Below are positions 50,042-59,153 of a stretch of 64,000 bases of DNA, one piece after another. Under the pieces are notes generated by a model. The model was not told the DNA's origin, did no database searches, and saw nothing but the letters and a program-made list of their open reading frames with translations. Every line of letters begins with the position of its first letter. Within the stretch, counting starts at the first letter, position 1. The position numbers and the translations under genes are program-made. The stretch spans positions 3,100,001 through 3,164,000 of the forward strand of contig NZ_AP028461.1 in NCBI RefSeq assembly GCF_033097365.1, given 5' to 3'. Source of the stretch: Actinoplanes sichuanensis (GTDB taxonomy: Bacteria; Actinomycetota; Actinomycetes; Mycobacteriales; Micromonosporaceae).

Positions 50042-50617
50042 TCCACCGGTGAACAGCCGGGCGGCCATCCCGAGACGCTCGGCGGCCCGCACGTTCTCCG
50101 TGCGGTCGTCGATGAACAGCACCCGCTCCGGTGCCAGGCCGAACTCGCGGCAACAGTGCAGGTAGGCCTCCGGATCCGGCTTCGCGAGCCCGGTCCGGCA
50201 GGAGAAGGCGACCACCTCGAAACACCGCAACCAGCGGTGCCGGCGTTCGAAATCGGCCGCCAGGTCCTCCGGGATGTTGGAGAGCAGACCCAGGCGTACG
50301 GCTGAGGCCGCGGCCCGTTCGACGTACGCCACCATGGCCTCGTCGACGCCCGCCCAGCTCGCCACGTCCGCGGTGACCAGTGCGCCGACCCGGTCGTCGT
50401 CGAAGACGGCGCCGAGGTCGGCCGCGACCTGCCGCCAATAGTCGGCAGCGGTGAGCTCCCCACGGTCGTAGGGGGCGCGCGGCCGCCAGTAGGCGTCCAG
50501 GAAGTCGTCGACCGGGGCACCGGCGATCGAGGCCAGGGCCTGCTCGGACTCGGCGGACTGGGTCAGCGCGATCACGCCGAACAGGTCGAACAGCATCGCC
50601 TCGGGCACGGCCGTCAC
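50003..50617 (-). CDS. HAD-superfamily (subfamily IA) phosphatase
   Basis: 204 residues from GTG 50617 (GTGA overlap with the DeoR stop). HAD motif I is LFDLFGVI (about 9-16), where the second Asp of DxD is replaced by Phe-Gly. Motif II is LLSNIPED (about 111-118), motif III a Lys in GLAKPDPEAY, motif IV FIDDRTENV. The DLFGV form of motif I occurs in related sugar-phosphatase-like HADs. Coupled to DeoR, it is probably part of the same sugar response. Confidence 0.82.
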   Translation of the reverse strand: MTAVPEAMLFDLFGVIALTQSAESEQALASIAGAPVDDFLDAYWRPRAPYDRGELTAADYWRQVAADLGAVFDDDRVGALVTADVASWAGVDEAMVAYVERAAASAVRLGLLSNIPEDLAADFERRHRWLRCFEVVAFSCRTGLAKPDPEAYLHCCREFGLAPERVLFIDDRTENVRAAERLGMAARLFTGGSEDPFEGGLPLQ

Positions 50618-51369
50618 ACCCGATGCACGATCGTGCCGGCTGTGGTCAGGGCGTCGGTGTGCTCCTCGGGGGCGTCGTCGGTCGTGATGACCAGGTCGAT
50701 CGCGGAGACCGGAGCCACGTAGGCCAGCGCGGTCCGGGTCAACTTCGACGGGTCGGCCAACGCGATGACCCGATGGGCGGAGGCGATCACCGCGCGTTTG
50801 ATCGCGGCGTCCTCCAGGTCGTACGCGGTCATGCCGTCGGCGGTCAGCCCGCAGCAGCCGATGATCGCGGTGTCGAACCGCAGCGACGCCAGCGACGCCA
50901 GCGCGAGCGGACCGGTCAGCGCCAGCTCGTGCGGGCGTGGCTCGCCGCCGGGCAGCAGCAGTCGCACCCCGTGCACGCCGATCAGCACGTCGACCGAGTG
51001 CAGCGACATCGGCATCACGGTGAGCCGTCGCCCGGGCAGCAGCTTGGCCACCTCGACACAGGAGGTGCCGCTGTCCAGGACGAGCGCCTCGCCGTCGGCG
51101 AGCATGCCGGCCGCGGCCGCGGCCATCCGGCGTTTCGTCTCCTGACCGTCCTGCGCGCGTAGCATGAACGGTGGCTCCTCGCCTCGCAGCGTCAGACTGC
51201 GGGCTCCGCCGCGATAGCGCGTGATCATGCCGCGCTCGGCGAGTTGCTCCAGGTCACGGCGGATGGTCATCTCCGAGGTGGCGGTCAGCCGGGCCAGTTC
51301 CCGGACGGTGAGCGTTCCGTCCTGTTTGACCGCGTCGAGGATCTTCCGGTGGCGGTCGGTGAGAGTCAT
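50614..51369 (-). CDS. DeoR family transcriptional regulator
   Basis: 251 residues from ATG 51369; ATG 51378 is an in-frame alternative. N-terminal HTH about 4-58: RHRKILDAVKQDGTLTVREL and SEMTIRRDLEQLAERG. The C-terminal DeoR sensor domain (about 75-235) includes VLDSGTSCVEVAKLLPG and IIGCCGL. Such proteins respond to phosphorylated sugars. It is divergent from an MFS gene, with an inverted repeat between them, and co-transcribed with the HAD phosphatase. Confidence 0.87.
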   Translation of the reverse strand: MTLTDRHRKILDAVKQDGTLTVRELARLTATSEMTIRRDLEQLAERGMITRYRGGARSLTLRGEEPPFMLRAQDGQETKRRMAAAAAGMLADGEALVLDSGTSCVEVAKLLPGRRLTVMPMSLHSVDVLIGVHGVRLLLPGGEPRPHELALTGPLALASLASLRFDTAIIGCCGLTADGMTAYDLEDAAIKRAVIASAHRVIALADPSKLTRTALAYVAPVSAIDLVITTDDAPEEHTDALTTAGTIVHRV

Positions 51370-51408
51370 GCCCGTCATTGAACAACAAAAGATGGCCCCG
51401 TTACAACG

Positions 51409-51442
51409 TTTCGAACATCGGATCTGTTTGTTATGTTCGAAA
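51409..51442. promoter_or_regulatory. Inverted repeat, DeoR operator candidate
   Basis: TTTCGAACAT (51409-51418) and ATGTTCGAAA (51433-51442) are perfect 10-bp arms 14 bp apart. The right arm contains the first possible MFS start codon, so either the site overlaps the start or translation begins at ATG 51445. Confidence 0.75.
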
Positions 51443-52659
51443 ACATGTTCACAATCGTACGGCCGGAGACGGTCCGGGCGGCCACCACGGCCACCTATGT
51501 CGCCTTCATCGGTTCCGGCTTCGCGTTCGCCAGCTGGGCCTCCCGCATCCCGCAGGTCCGCGACCAGCTGGGTCTCGACCCGGCCGCCCTCGGCCTGGTG
51601 CTGCTCGCCATCGCCGCCGGGTCCCTGCTCGCGCTCCCGCTCTCCGGCCCGGTCGTCACCCGGATCGGCTCGTCGCGCACCGTCATGGCGATGGCCCTGC
51701 TGCTCGGCGTCGGCCTGACCATCGCGGCCCTCGGCTCCCTGGTCGGCGTGGTCCCGGTGGTGGTCGGGCTGTTCCTGCTCGGGTTCGCCAACGGCGCCTG
51801 GGACGTCGGCATGAACGTCCAGGGCACCGTCGTCGAGCGCCATCTCGGCCGGTCGATCATGTCCCGCTTCCACGCCGGCTTCAGCCTCGGGACCGTCGCG
51901 GGCGCTCTCCTCGGCGCCGGGATGGTCGCCCTGCACGTGCCGGTCGCCGCCCACCTCACCGGCGTGACCGTGCTGGTCGTGGCGGCCGTCGTGTGGCAGG
52001 CCCGGCACTTCGTCGCCGACCACGACGAGACCTCGCACGACGCGTCCGAGCCGACACCGAAGATCAGCGCCCTCACCGCCTGGAAGGAACCGCGCACCCT
52101 GCTGATCGGCGTGTTCGTACTGGCCTTCGCGTTCACCGAGGGCGTCGGCAACGACTGGATCAGCATCGCCGCCATCGACGGCCATCACGTCTCCCCGGCG
52201 CTCGGCACCCTCGCCTTCGCCGGATTCCTCACCGCGATGACCATCGGACGCTGGTACGGCCCGGCGATCCTGGACCGCCACGGCCGTACCCCGGTGATCC
52301 GTGTCCTGGCCCTGATCGGCACCGCCGGGGTGGCCCTGTTCGTCTTCGCCCCGAACCCGATCCTCGCCTACGCGGGCGCCCTGCTCTGGGGCCTGGGCGC
52401 CTCCCTCGGCTTCCCGGTCGGCATGAGTGCCGGCGGCGACGACCCGACCCGAGCCGCCGCCCGGGTCAGCGTGATCGCCTCGATCGGCTACTGCGCGTTC
52501 CTGGCCGGCCCGCCGGTGATCGGATTCCTCGGCGACCGGATCACCGTCCTGCGAGCGTTGATCCTGGTGGCGGCCCTGCTCGGCCTGGCCGCCCTGATCG
52601 CCACCGCGGTCCGCCCCCTCCCGGTCCAGGAACCCGCCGTCAAGGTCCCGCACGAGTAG
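51433..52659 (+). CDS. MFS transporter (FucP/sugar-type)
   Basis: 408 residues from ATG 51433, or 404 from ATG 51445. The second is favoured by a TATGTT -10-like box 7 nt before it (leaderless). About 12 spans: TYVAFIGSGFAFASWASRIP in span 1, FLLGFANGAWDVGMNVQGTVVE in span 4-5, RFHAGFSLGTVAGALLG. The GFANGAWDVGMN motif is common in actinobacterial MFS proteins related to fucose/glucose permeases. Paired with the divergent DeoR/HAD genes, a sugar substrate is plausible. Confidence 0.85.
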   Translation: MFENMFTIVRPETVRAATTATYVAFIGSGFAFASWASRIPQVRDQLGLDPAALGLVLLAIAAGSLLALPLSGPVVTRIGSSRTVMAMALLLGVGLTIAALGSLVGVVPVVVGLFLLGFANGAWDVGMNVQGTVVERHLGRSIMSRFHAGFSLGTVAGALLGAGMVALHVPVAAHLTGVTVLVVAAVVWQARHFVADHDETSHDASEPTPKISALTAWKEPRTLLIGVFVLAFAFTEGVGNDWISIAAIDGHHVSPALGTLAFAGFLTAMTIGRWYGPAILDRHGRTPVIRVLALIGTAGVALFVFAPNPILAYAGALLWGLGASLGFPVGMSAGGDDPTRAAARVSVIASIGYCAFLAGPPVIGFLGDRITVLRALILVAALLGLAALIATAVRPLPVQEPAVKVPHE

Positions 52660-52684
52660 CGACGAACGCACACCACCGGTGTCG

Positions 52685-52864
52685 CTACCGCATGCGGCGG
52701 CCGGAGGGCCGGGCCCAGCCCATGGGCTCGGCCAAGACGATGATCAGCGTGCCGACCGGACCCCACAGGCTCGGAGCGAACCACGGCCGATGATCGAGCC
52801 CTTTACGGCGGACCAGCCACTGATTGAGGGGATAGCAGGCCGCCACCGCCGTCAGCCATCCCAT
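52685..52864 (-). CDS. Small membrane protein, 59 aa
   Basis: 59 residues from ATG 52864, with GGAGG 7 nt upstream. A short first hydrophobic segment (WLTAVAACYPLNQWLV), a basic loop, then WFAPSLWGPVGTLIIVLAEP and a basic tail. No family recognised. The strong ribosome site and the membrane-protein pattern support it as a real gene between the MFS and GNAT genes. Confidence 0.55.
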   Translation of the reverse strand: MGWLTAVAACYPLNQWLVRRKGLDHRPWFAPSLWGPVGTLIIVLAEPMGWARPSGRRMR

Positions 52865-53009
52865 GCCACGCCTCCGCGAGTCGCCCGTCGATCCCCGGCA
52901 CGCTAATCCGCCCGACCCTCGAGACGACTCCACCCGTCGGTCAGACTCCCCGACCGTGCCGGGCGGGTGGGCTGGGGGAAACGCCGGTGGGTGCCTAGAG
53001 TCGAGGGGT

Positions 53010-53828
53010 ATGGCGGGCTATCGGCTGCGGCCGTTGCGGGTGGGCGATGCCGTCGGTGAGCGGCTCGGGTCGGCGGAGTGGTCGCTGGTGGCCGACGCCG
53101 GCGACGGGACGGTCGCCGGGTGGGCCTCGTTGCGGTCGTGGACCGAGGATGACGGCGTCCATCTGTTCCTGACCCAGGGGCATGTGCGGGCCGCCGACCG
53201 GCGACGGGGGCTCGGTGGGCTCCTGCTCGACGCCAGTGAGGCGGCCGCGGCGAGACTGTCCGAGCAACGGCGGCTCGGTGGGCCGGTGATGCTCGGTGGC
53301 AACGCCGACGACGGACAGGACGACCGGGCGGCACTGCTGGCCAGCCGGGGTTATGCGCGGATCTTCACGATGATCTGGATGCGGCGGGACGCTTCGCCCG
53401 TACCGCGGAAGGATCTGCCGGAAGGGATCGCGGTCCGCAACGCGACCGTGGACGATGCCGGGGATCTGTGGCGGCTCGCGCAGCGGGCGTGGGCCGGGCG
53501 GCCGTTCGTGAGCCTGCCGTCGCGGGAGCGGCTGCGGGACTGGCTGCACCGCTCGGATCGGTCGTCGTTCCTGGTGGCGACGTCGGGGGAGCGGATCGCC
53601 GGGTTCGTGGCGGTGCACGGCGACGAGGTCGAGGACGTCGCCGTCGATCCGGACTTTCAGCGGCGCGGGCTGGCGTCGGCGCTGCTCACCCGGGCGCTGG
53701 CGGATCTCGGCGGGCCGGCCCGGCTACGGACCGAGGCGCACGATCCGGCGGGCGCCCGGACACTCTACGAGCGGCTGGGCTTCCGGGTGGCGACGAGTCA
53801 TCACCGGTATCGCAAGCCGTTGCGGTAG
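53010..53828 (+). CDS. Tandem GNAT acetyltransferase
   Basis: 272 residues with two GNAT domains. The first (about 1-125) has HVRAADRRRGLGGLLLDAS. The second (about 135-272) has VEDVAVDPDFQRRGLASALL and a closing TEAHDPAGARTLYERLGFRV. Only the second keeps a full motif A plus C-terminal signature; the first may be structural. GAGGGG and a TAGAGT -10-like box lie just upstream of ATG 53010. Substrate unknown. It meets the HxlR gene tail-to-tail with a 5-bp gap. Confidence 0.82.
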   Translation: MAGYRLRPLRVGDAVGERLGSAEWSLVADAGDGTVAGWASLRSWTEDDGVHLFLTQGHVRAADRRRGLGGLLLDASEAAAARLSEQRRLGGPVMLGGNADDGQDDRAALLASRGYARIFTMIWMRRDASPVPRKDLPEGIAVRNATVDDAGDLWRLAQRAWAGRPFVSLPSRERLRDWLHRSDRSSFLVATSGERIAGFVAVHGDEVEDVAVDPDFQRRGLASALLTRALADLGGPARLRTEAHDPAGARTLYERLGFRVATSHHRYRKPLR

Positions 53829-53833
53829 GCCGC

Positions 53834-54211
53834 TCAAGCGGGCGGGTCGCCACGGTAGGCGGCTCGGGCGGCCGCGATCGACGGGGCGTGGGCGACCGCC
53901 CACTCACCGACCGCGAGGATCAGCGGCAGCAGCGACCGGCCCAGGTCGGTGATCGCGTACTCCACGTGGGACGCGGTGATCTGACGGCTGACCAGGCCGT
54001 CCTGCTCCAGGCCGCGCAGCGTGCGGGTGAGGATGCGCCGGCTGAGCCCCTCGACCGTACGATCGAGGCGATTGAAGCCGGACGGGCCGCCGTCCCGCAG
54101 GATGACCAGGACCAGGACGGTCCATTTCTCGCCGACGAGGCGCAGCACGTCGGTCGCCTCGCACGACTCCCGCGAGGCGGTGGTGACGGGCAGCGGTAGG
54201 ACCGGTGACAT
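53834..54211 (-). CDS. HxlR family winged-helix regulator
   Basis: 125 residues. CEATDVLRLVGEKWTVLVLVIL (conserved Cys and GxKWTxLIL), FNRLDRTVEGLSRRILTRTL recognition helix and VEYAITDLGRSLLPLI wing are the HxlR/MarR-like signature. The single conserved Cys suggests a redox or electrophile sensor. AAGG lies 8 nt before the ATG. Divergent from an SDR gene 47 bp away, the likely target. Confidence 0.88.
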   Translation of the reverse strand: MSPVLPLPVTTASRESCEATDVLRLVGEKWTVLVLVILRDGGPSGFNRLDRTVEGLSRRILTRTLRGLEQDGLVSRQITASHVEYAITDLGRSLLPLILAVGEWAVAHAPSIAAARAAYRGDPPA

Positions 54212-54258
54212 CGATGTGCCTTCTTTCGGGCGCGTCCGGCGGCGTCGACGATCCCAGT

Positions 54259-54987
54259 ATGCGCACTGTGGTGATCGCGGGCGGGACCCGCGGAATCGGC
54301 CGAGCCCTGGCCGCGTCGATCGATGCGAACGTGATCGCGTTGGGCAGCGCCGACGCCGACCTGACGTCGATGCGGCAGACCCGCGAACTGATCGACCGGC
54401 TACCCGACCGGATCGACACCCTGATCCTGTCGGCCGGACGATTCTCCCGGCGGCGGATCGTGACCGACGAGGGCCACGAGCGGACCTTCGCGATCGGCGC
54501 TCTGGCCCGCCACCTGCTGGCCGACGGCCTGCGCCCGGCCCTGGAACGCAGCCCGAACCCGATGATCCTCAACCTGTGCGGGGTCGGTGGCATCCGGGCG
54601 GGCCACCTGCACTGGGACGATCTGACACTGACCCGCGGCTACTCGCTGTTCGCCGCGACGATGCAGGTTGCCCGGGCCAACGACCTGCTCGGCGCCGGAT
54701 TCGCCGACCGCTATCCGGGCAGCCCGATCCGGTACGTCCTGTACAACCCGCTGTTCGTCGACAGTGGCATGCACCGCAACTTCGACCAGCCGATGCGGGC
54801 CGTGATCGGCGGCGCCGCGAGGTTGTTCGGCGAGTCCACGACGAGGGCCGCGGCCCGGCTGAAACCGCTGCTGGACGCTCCGCCGACCGCCCCGCTGACC
54901 GCGCTGCGCCGCGGGCGACCGGTGCCGCTGCCCGACTCGACCGATGCCGCGCGCCTGTACGACGTGATCCAGCCCACCCAAAAATGA
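54259..54987 (+). CDS. Short-chain dehydrogenase/reductase family protein
   Basis: 242 residues from ATG 54259. GGTRGIG nucleotide loop (about 8-14) and LILSAGRFSRRR (NAG-like, about 56-67). The usual YxxxK is replaced by GYSLFAATMQVARAN (about 131-145, Tyr kept, Lys absent), so it may be a degenerate or dehydrogenase-like member. Divergent from HxlR, a common regulator/oxidoreductase pairing. Its TGA lies inside the palindrome that controls the galactoside operon. Confidence 0.78.
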   Translation: MRTVVIAGGTRGIGRALAASIDANVIALGSADADLTSMRQTRELIDRLPDRIDTLILSAGRFSRRRIVTDEGHERTFAIGALARHLLADGLRPALERSPNPMILNLCGVGGIRAGHLHWDDLTLTRGYSLFAATMQVARANDLLGAGFADRYPGSPIRYVLYNPLFVDSGMHRNFDQPMRAVIGGAARLFGESTTRAAARLKPLLDAPPTAPLTALRRGRPVPLPDSTDAARLYDVIQPTQK

Positions 54988-55002
54988 CACACGTGTGTTA
55001 TT
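54983..55002. promoter_or_regulatory. 20-bp near-perfect palindrome, galactoside operon operator
   Basis: AATGACACACGTGTGTTATT: 9 of 10 arm positions match and the ACACACGTGTGT core is perfect. It starts 50 bp before the symporter ATG and contains the stop codon of the upstream SDR gene. It is the likely site of the TetR regulator encoded at the operon's end. Confidence 0.75.
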
Positions 55003-55032
55003 TTCCTGCCGCGGCAGCGGAAGGAAGAAACA

Positions 55033-56331
55033 ATGGGCTGGAGCACGAAACTCGCCTATGGCTGGGGGAGCCTCGGCAACAACATCATCTACGGGTTCGT
55101 CGCGACGTATCTGGCGCTGTTCTACACCGATGAGCTGGGCATCACGGCCGCCGCGGCGTCGCTGCTGTTCCTGGTCGTCCGGGTGGTCGACGCCCTGTTC
55201 GACCCGGTCATGGGCCTGCTGGTGGACCGCACCTCGTCACGGTGGGGACGGTTCCGGCCGTACCTGCTGTTCACCCCGCCGGTCCTCGGCCTGCTCACCG
55301 TCCTGGCGTTCTCGGTGCCCAAGCTCGACGAATCGACCACGCTCGCGCTGGCCTACCTGAGCTACCTGCTGTGGGGGCTGTCGTTCTCGGCCATGGACGT
55401 GCCGTACTGGTCGATGTCGGCGGCCCTCACCCTGGACGCCGCCGAACGCACCTCGCTCGTCATGGTCCCGCGCACGCTGGCCAGCATCGGCTTCATCGGC
55501 GTCAACATCGTCACGCTGCCGCTGGTCGCCGCGCTGTCCTGGCAGGCCGTCGCGATCGTCTACGCGGTCACCGCGATCATCCTGACCTGGATCACCTTCG
55601 CCCGGGTCCGCGAGCGCGAGGACTACGTGCCGTCGCCCCACTACGGCGCACGGGAGATGCTGGCCCTGTTCGCCCGCAACGGCCCGCTCCTGCTGCTGCT
55701 CCTGGCCATGCTGCTGACCGAGATCGCGTTCACGATCCGCAGCATCATCCCGGCCTACTACCTGCGCTACAACTTCGACGCCGAGACCATGGTGCCGGCG
55801 TTCATCGGGGTCTTCGCGATCACCACGGTCACCGGTTCGCTACTCAGCCCGGTCGTGGCCAAGCAGTGGGGTAAGCGGAGGGCGGCGCTGGCCGGGCTCG
55901 CCGTCACCACCGTGACCTCGGTCGGCTCCTGGCTGACCGGCTACGCGTCGCTGACCCCGATGCTGGTGTGGATCGCGATCACCGGACTGGGCTACGGCGT
56001 CACCAACATCACCCTGCTGTCGATGCTGGCCGACACCGTCGAATACGGTCAGTGGCGCACCGGACGGCGTACCGAGGGACTGGTCTTCTCCAGCAACATC
56101 TTCAAGACCAAGGTCGCCTCCGCGCTGGGCGCCTCGCTCGGCCTGGCCCTGCTCGGCGTCTTCGGTTACGTCGCCAACACCGACCAGACCCGGGCCACCC
56201 TGGACGGCCTGCACGCGACCATGACGATCGTCCCGGGTGTCATCGGCGTGCTGGCCGCGATCCCGCTGATCTGGTACCGACTGGACGAGAGACGCCACGC
56301 CGAGCTGGTCCGGGAGCTGGAACTCGCGTGA
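55033..56331 (+). CDS. GPH-family (MelB-type) glycoside:cation symporter
   Basis: 432 residues and about 12 spans. AYGWGSLGNNIIYGFVATYL at the start, VVRVVDALFDPVMGLLVDRTSSRWGRFRPYLL (conserved cation-site Asp residues, about 48-80) and DTVEYGQWRTGRR late in the chain are GPH signatures. GGAAGGAAG precedes the ATG. It imports galactosides or related glycosides with Na+ or H+. First gene of the operon; its stop overlaps the GH2 start (GTGA). Confidence 0.9.
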   Translation: MGWSTKLAYGWGSLGNNIIYGFVATYLALFYTDELGITAAAASLLFLVVRVVDALFDPVMGLLVDRTSSRWGRFRPYLLFTPPVLGLLTVLAFSVPKLDESTTLALAYLSYLLWGLSFSAMDVPYWSMSAALTLDAAERTSLVMVPRTLASIGFIGVNIVTLPLVAALSWQAVAIVYAVTAIILTWITFARVREREDYVPSPHYGAREMLALFARNGPLLLLLLAMLLTEIAFTIRSIIPAYYLRYNFDAETMVPAFIGVFAITTVTGSLLSPVVAKQWGKRRAALAGLAVTTVTSVGSWLTGYASLTPMLVWIAITGLGYGVTNITLLSMLADTVEYGQWRTGRRTEGLVFSSNIFKTKVASALGASLGLALLGVFGYVANTDQTRATLDGLHATMTIVPGVIGVLAAIPLIWYRLDERRHAELVRELELA

Positions 56332-59153
56332 ACCTGGACCGGATGCGCCGCGACGTCGAGGACCCGCGGATCGTCGGCTGGGGGCGGATGCCACAACGCG
56401 CCGAGCGATCGGAAGCGGACACCATCGAGCGGGTCAGTCTGCGCGGAACCTGGCAGTTCGCCTGGAGCCCCACCCTGCGGGCCGGCCCGTGGGGTGAGAT
56501 CGAGGTTCCCGCAGTCTGGGAGCTCAACGGCTACGGCACCCCCTACTACCTGGCCTTCCGCTACCCACCGGCGATCGGCGGGAACGGCCGCCTCGACCGT
56601 CACGACCGGCCGACCGGCATCTACCGGCGCCGCCTCGACATCCCCGAACAGTGGGCCGGTCGCCGGATCACGCTGCGCTTCGAGAGCGTCAAATCCGCCT
56701 TCCACCTGCTGCTCGACGGCGAGTTGATCGGCTACAGCGAGGGCTCGATGACCGGCGCCACCTTCGACCTGTCCGGTCGGGTCACCACCGGCAGCGAGAT
56801 CACCGTCGTGGTCCATCGCTACTCCACCGGGACCTACCTCGAAGACCAGGACATGTGGTTCCTGTCCGGCATCACCCGCGACGTCTGGCTCGAGGCCGAA
56901 CCCGCCCACGGCCCCTGGGACATCGCCGTCACGACCGATTTCGACCATGTCGAAGAGCGGGGCTCGCTGCGGGTCGACGTCGACGCCCACGTCCAGGTCC
57001 ACCTCGGCGACGATCTCATCGCCGAGGGCGCGGGGTCACTGTGGGCGGTCGACCTGCGGGTTCGCCCATGGAGCGCCGAGACCCCCATGCTGTACGACCT
57101 CCGCGTCACCACCGGTGCGGGCGACGGCGCCACCGACCGGCGACATCTGCGTGTCGGCTTCCGGCGCGTCGAGATCGTCGGCGAACAGCTGCGGGTCAAC
57201 GGCCGCCCGATCGTCCTGCACGGCGTGAACCGCCACGACTTCCACCCGGAGCGGATCTGGGACGTCCCGGCCGACGTCCGCGAACACGACATCGCGCTGA
57301 TGAAGGCGGCCAACGTCAACGCCCTGCGGCTGTCCCACTACCCGAACCCGGACCAGGTCTACCGGCTCGCCGACGAACACGGCCTCTACGTCATGGACGA
57401 GGCGGAGGTGGAATCGCACGGGGTGCGCCGCCGTGGCATCCCCGGCGACGACCCGGCCTGGCAGCCGTCGGTGCTGGCCCGGGTCGAGGCGATGGTCCGC
57501 CGGTCCCGCAACCACCCGAGCGTGATCATGTGGTCGCTGGGCAACGAGGCGGGCGACGGCGAGGCCTTCCGGGCCGCCAGACGCGCGGTCCTGGCGCTGG
57601 ACGACAGCCGGCCGGTCCACTACGAGGGCGACACCACCCTCACCACCTCCGACGTGTACTCGCTGATGTATCCGACACCGCAGCTCGAACGGCGGATCGG
57701 CGAACACCGGGACGTACGGATCAACCTGATCCAGCGACTGTTCAACAGGCTCGCGGGCGACGACAAACCGTTCCCCGCGGCGCGGTACACCGGCCGGCCG
57801 GTGATCGCCTGCGAGTATGCGCACGCCATGGAGAACAGCTTCGGCAACGCCGCCGACCACGTGGAGAACTTCCACCGATACCCGAACTGGGCCGGTGGCT
57901 TCGTCTGGGACTGGGTGGATCAGACGATCGCCGTACCCGGGAAGGATGATCTCGTCCGGCAGGCCTATGGCGGCGCCTTCGGGGAGACGCCGACGGACCG
58001 CTGGTTCTGCGCGAACGGGATCGTGGCCGCCGACCGCACCCCGCACCCCGCCTACGACGAACTGGCCAAGGTCTACCAGCACGTGGTGATCACCCGCACC
58101 GCCGACGGGGTCCGGCTGACCAACCGGCACAGCTTCGACGACCTGACCGGCCGGGCGCTGTGCTGGCGGCTGGAACGCGACGGCGTCACGGTCGCCTCCG
58201 GGCGGGTCGGCGACATCGTCACCGCCCCCGGCGGATCCCGCGAGGTGCGCCTGCCGATCATGCCGATCGCCGGGCCCGGACTGTGGGCGCTGATGGTCGA
58301 GGTCGGCGACACCGCCTGGGAACAGTTCGAACTCGCCCGCATCCCGGCCATCGGCTTCTCCGAGTGGGCCGCCGTCGACACCCACGACGGCGCGATCACC
58401 TCCCTGCGGTTCGGCGGAGTCGAATTCCTGAGCAGCCCGCTGCGCCTCAACCTGTGGCGCGCCGCGACCGACAACGATCGCGGCCTGACCAACTTCGCGC
58501 CCGTCCTCACCCCGTTCACCGGCGTGTCCGCGTGGCGTCGGGCCAACCGGCGCACCAGGCCGTACCGGTCCGACCGGGGCCGGACCCGCTGGCGGGTGCG
58601 CGGCGCCGACATCAGGCTCGCCGTCGAAGCCACCGACCGCGGCGTCCGTGTCGAGATGTGGGCCACCGCGGGCCGGCACGAACTGGTCCGGGCCGGGCTC
58701 ACCGGCACCCTCGACAGCCGCCTCGACCACGTCGAATGGATCGGCCGCGGCCGGGGCGAGAACTACCGGGACCGCTGCTCCGGATCACCGCTGGGCCGCT
58801 GGTCCCGTACGGTCGAGCAATTCCCCCACGCTTACGCCCATCCGCAGGAGAACGGGAACCGTACCGGTCTGGAGAGGCTGACCCTCACCGGCGGCGGCCT
58901 GACCCTGACGGTCCGGCGCATCGCCGGCGACCCGTTCGAGGCGTCGGTCCGCCCGTACACGCAGGAACAGCTCGCCGCGGCCGCGTACGCTGACGAACTT
59001 CCCACCACGGGACCGGCCACGGTGTCGCTCGACGTCGCCCACCGCGGGGTCGGCGGCGACAAACCGGGCGACCTGCGGCTACAGCCGGCCGGCCGGCTCA
59101 CCCGTGGACGAACCTGGCACACCGCCTGGCTGATCGAAGGGATGACGAAGTGA
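56328..59153 (+). CDS. GH2 beta-galactosidase (LacZ-like)
   Basis: 941 residues from GTG 56328. Order: jelly-roll sugar-binding domain (about 35-185), immunoglobulin-like domain, TIM barrel (about 285-600) with VNRHDFHPE, SLGNEAG acid/base Glu407 and CEYAHAMENS nucleophile Glu496, then C-terminal domain 5 (about 680-941) with FRATDNDRG-type NLWRAATDNDRG. No signal peptide, so it cuts imported galactosides in the cytosol. Length fits LacZ-type enzymes (about 1000). Both flanking genes overlap it by 4 nt. Confidence 0.92.
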   Translation: MNLDRMRRDVEDPRIVGWGRMPQRAERSEADTIERVSLRGTWQFAWSPTLRAGPWGEIEVPAVWELNGYGTPYYLAFRYPPAIGGNGRLDRHDRPTGIYRRRLDIPEQWAGRRITLRFESVKSAFHLLLDGELIGYSEGSMTGATFDLSGRVTTGSEITVVVHRYSTGTYLEDQDMWFLSGITRDVWLEAEPAHGPWDIAVTTDFDHVEERGSLRVDVDAHVQVHLGDDLIAEGAGSLWAVDLRVRPWSAETPMLYDLRVTTGAGDGATDRRHLRVGFRRVEIVGEQLRVNGRPIVLHGVNRHDFHPERIWDVPADVREHDIALMKAANVNALRLSHYPNPDQVYRLADEHGLYVMDEAEVESHGVRRRGIPGDDPAWQPSVLARVEAMVRRSRNHPSVIMWSLGNEAGDGEAFRAARRAVLALDDSRPVHYEGDTTLTTSDVYSLMYPTPQLERRIGEHRDVRINLIQRLFNRLAGDDKPFPAARYTGRPVIACEYAHAMENSFGNAADHVENFHRYPNWAGGFVWDWVDQTIAVPGKDDLVRQAYGGAFGETPTDRWFCANGIVAADRTPHPAYDELAKVYQHVVITRTADGVRLTNRHSFDDLTGRALCWRLERDGVTVASGRVGDIVTAPGGSREVRLPIMPIAGPGLWALMVEVGDTAWEQFELARIPAIGFSEWAAVDTHDGAITSLRFGGVEFLSSPLRLNLWRAATDNDRGLTNFAPVLTPFTGVSAWRRANRRTRPYRSDRGRTRWRVRGADIRLAVEATDRGVRVEMWATAGRHELVRAGLTGTLDSRLDHVEWIGRGRGENYRDRCSGSPLGRWSRTVEQFPHAYAHPQENGNRTGLERLTLTGGGLTLTVRRIAGDPFEASVRPYTQEQLAAAAYADELPTTGPATVSLDVAHRGVGGDKPGDLRLQPAGRLTRGRTWHTAWLIEGMTK

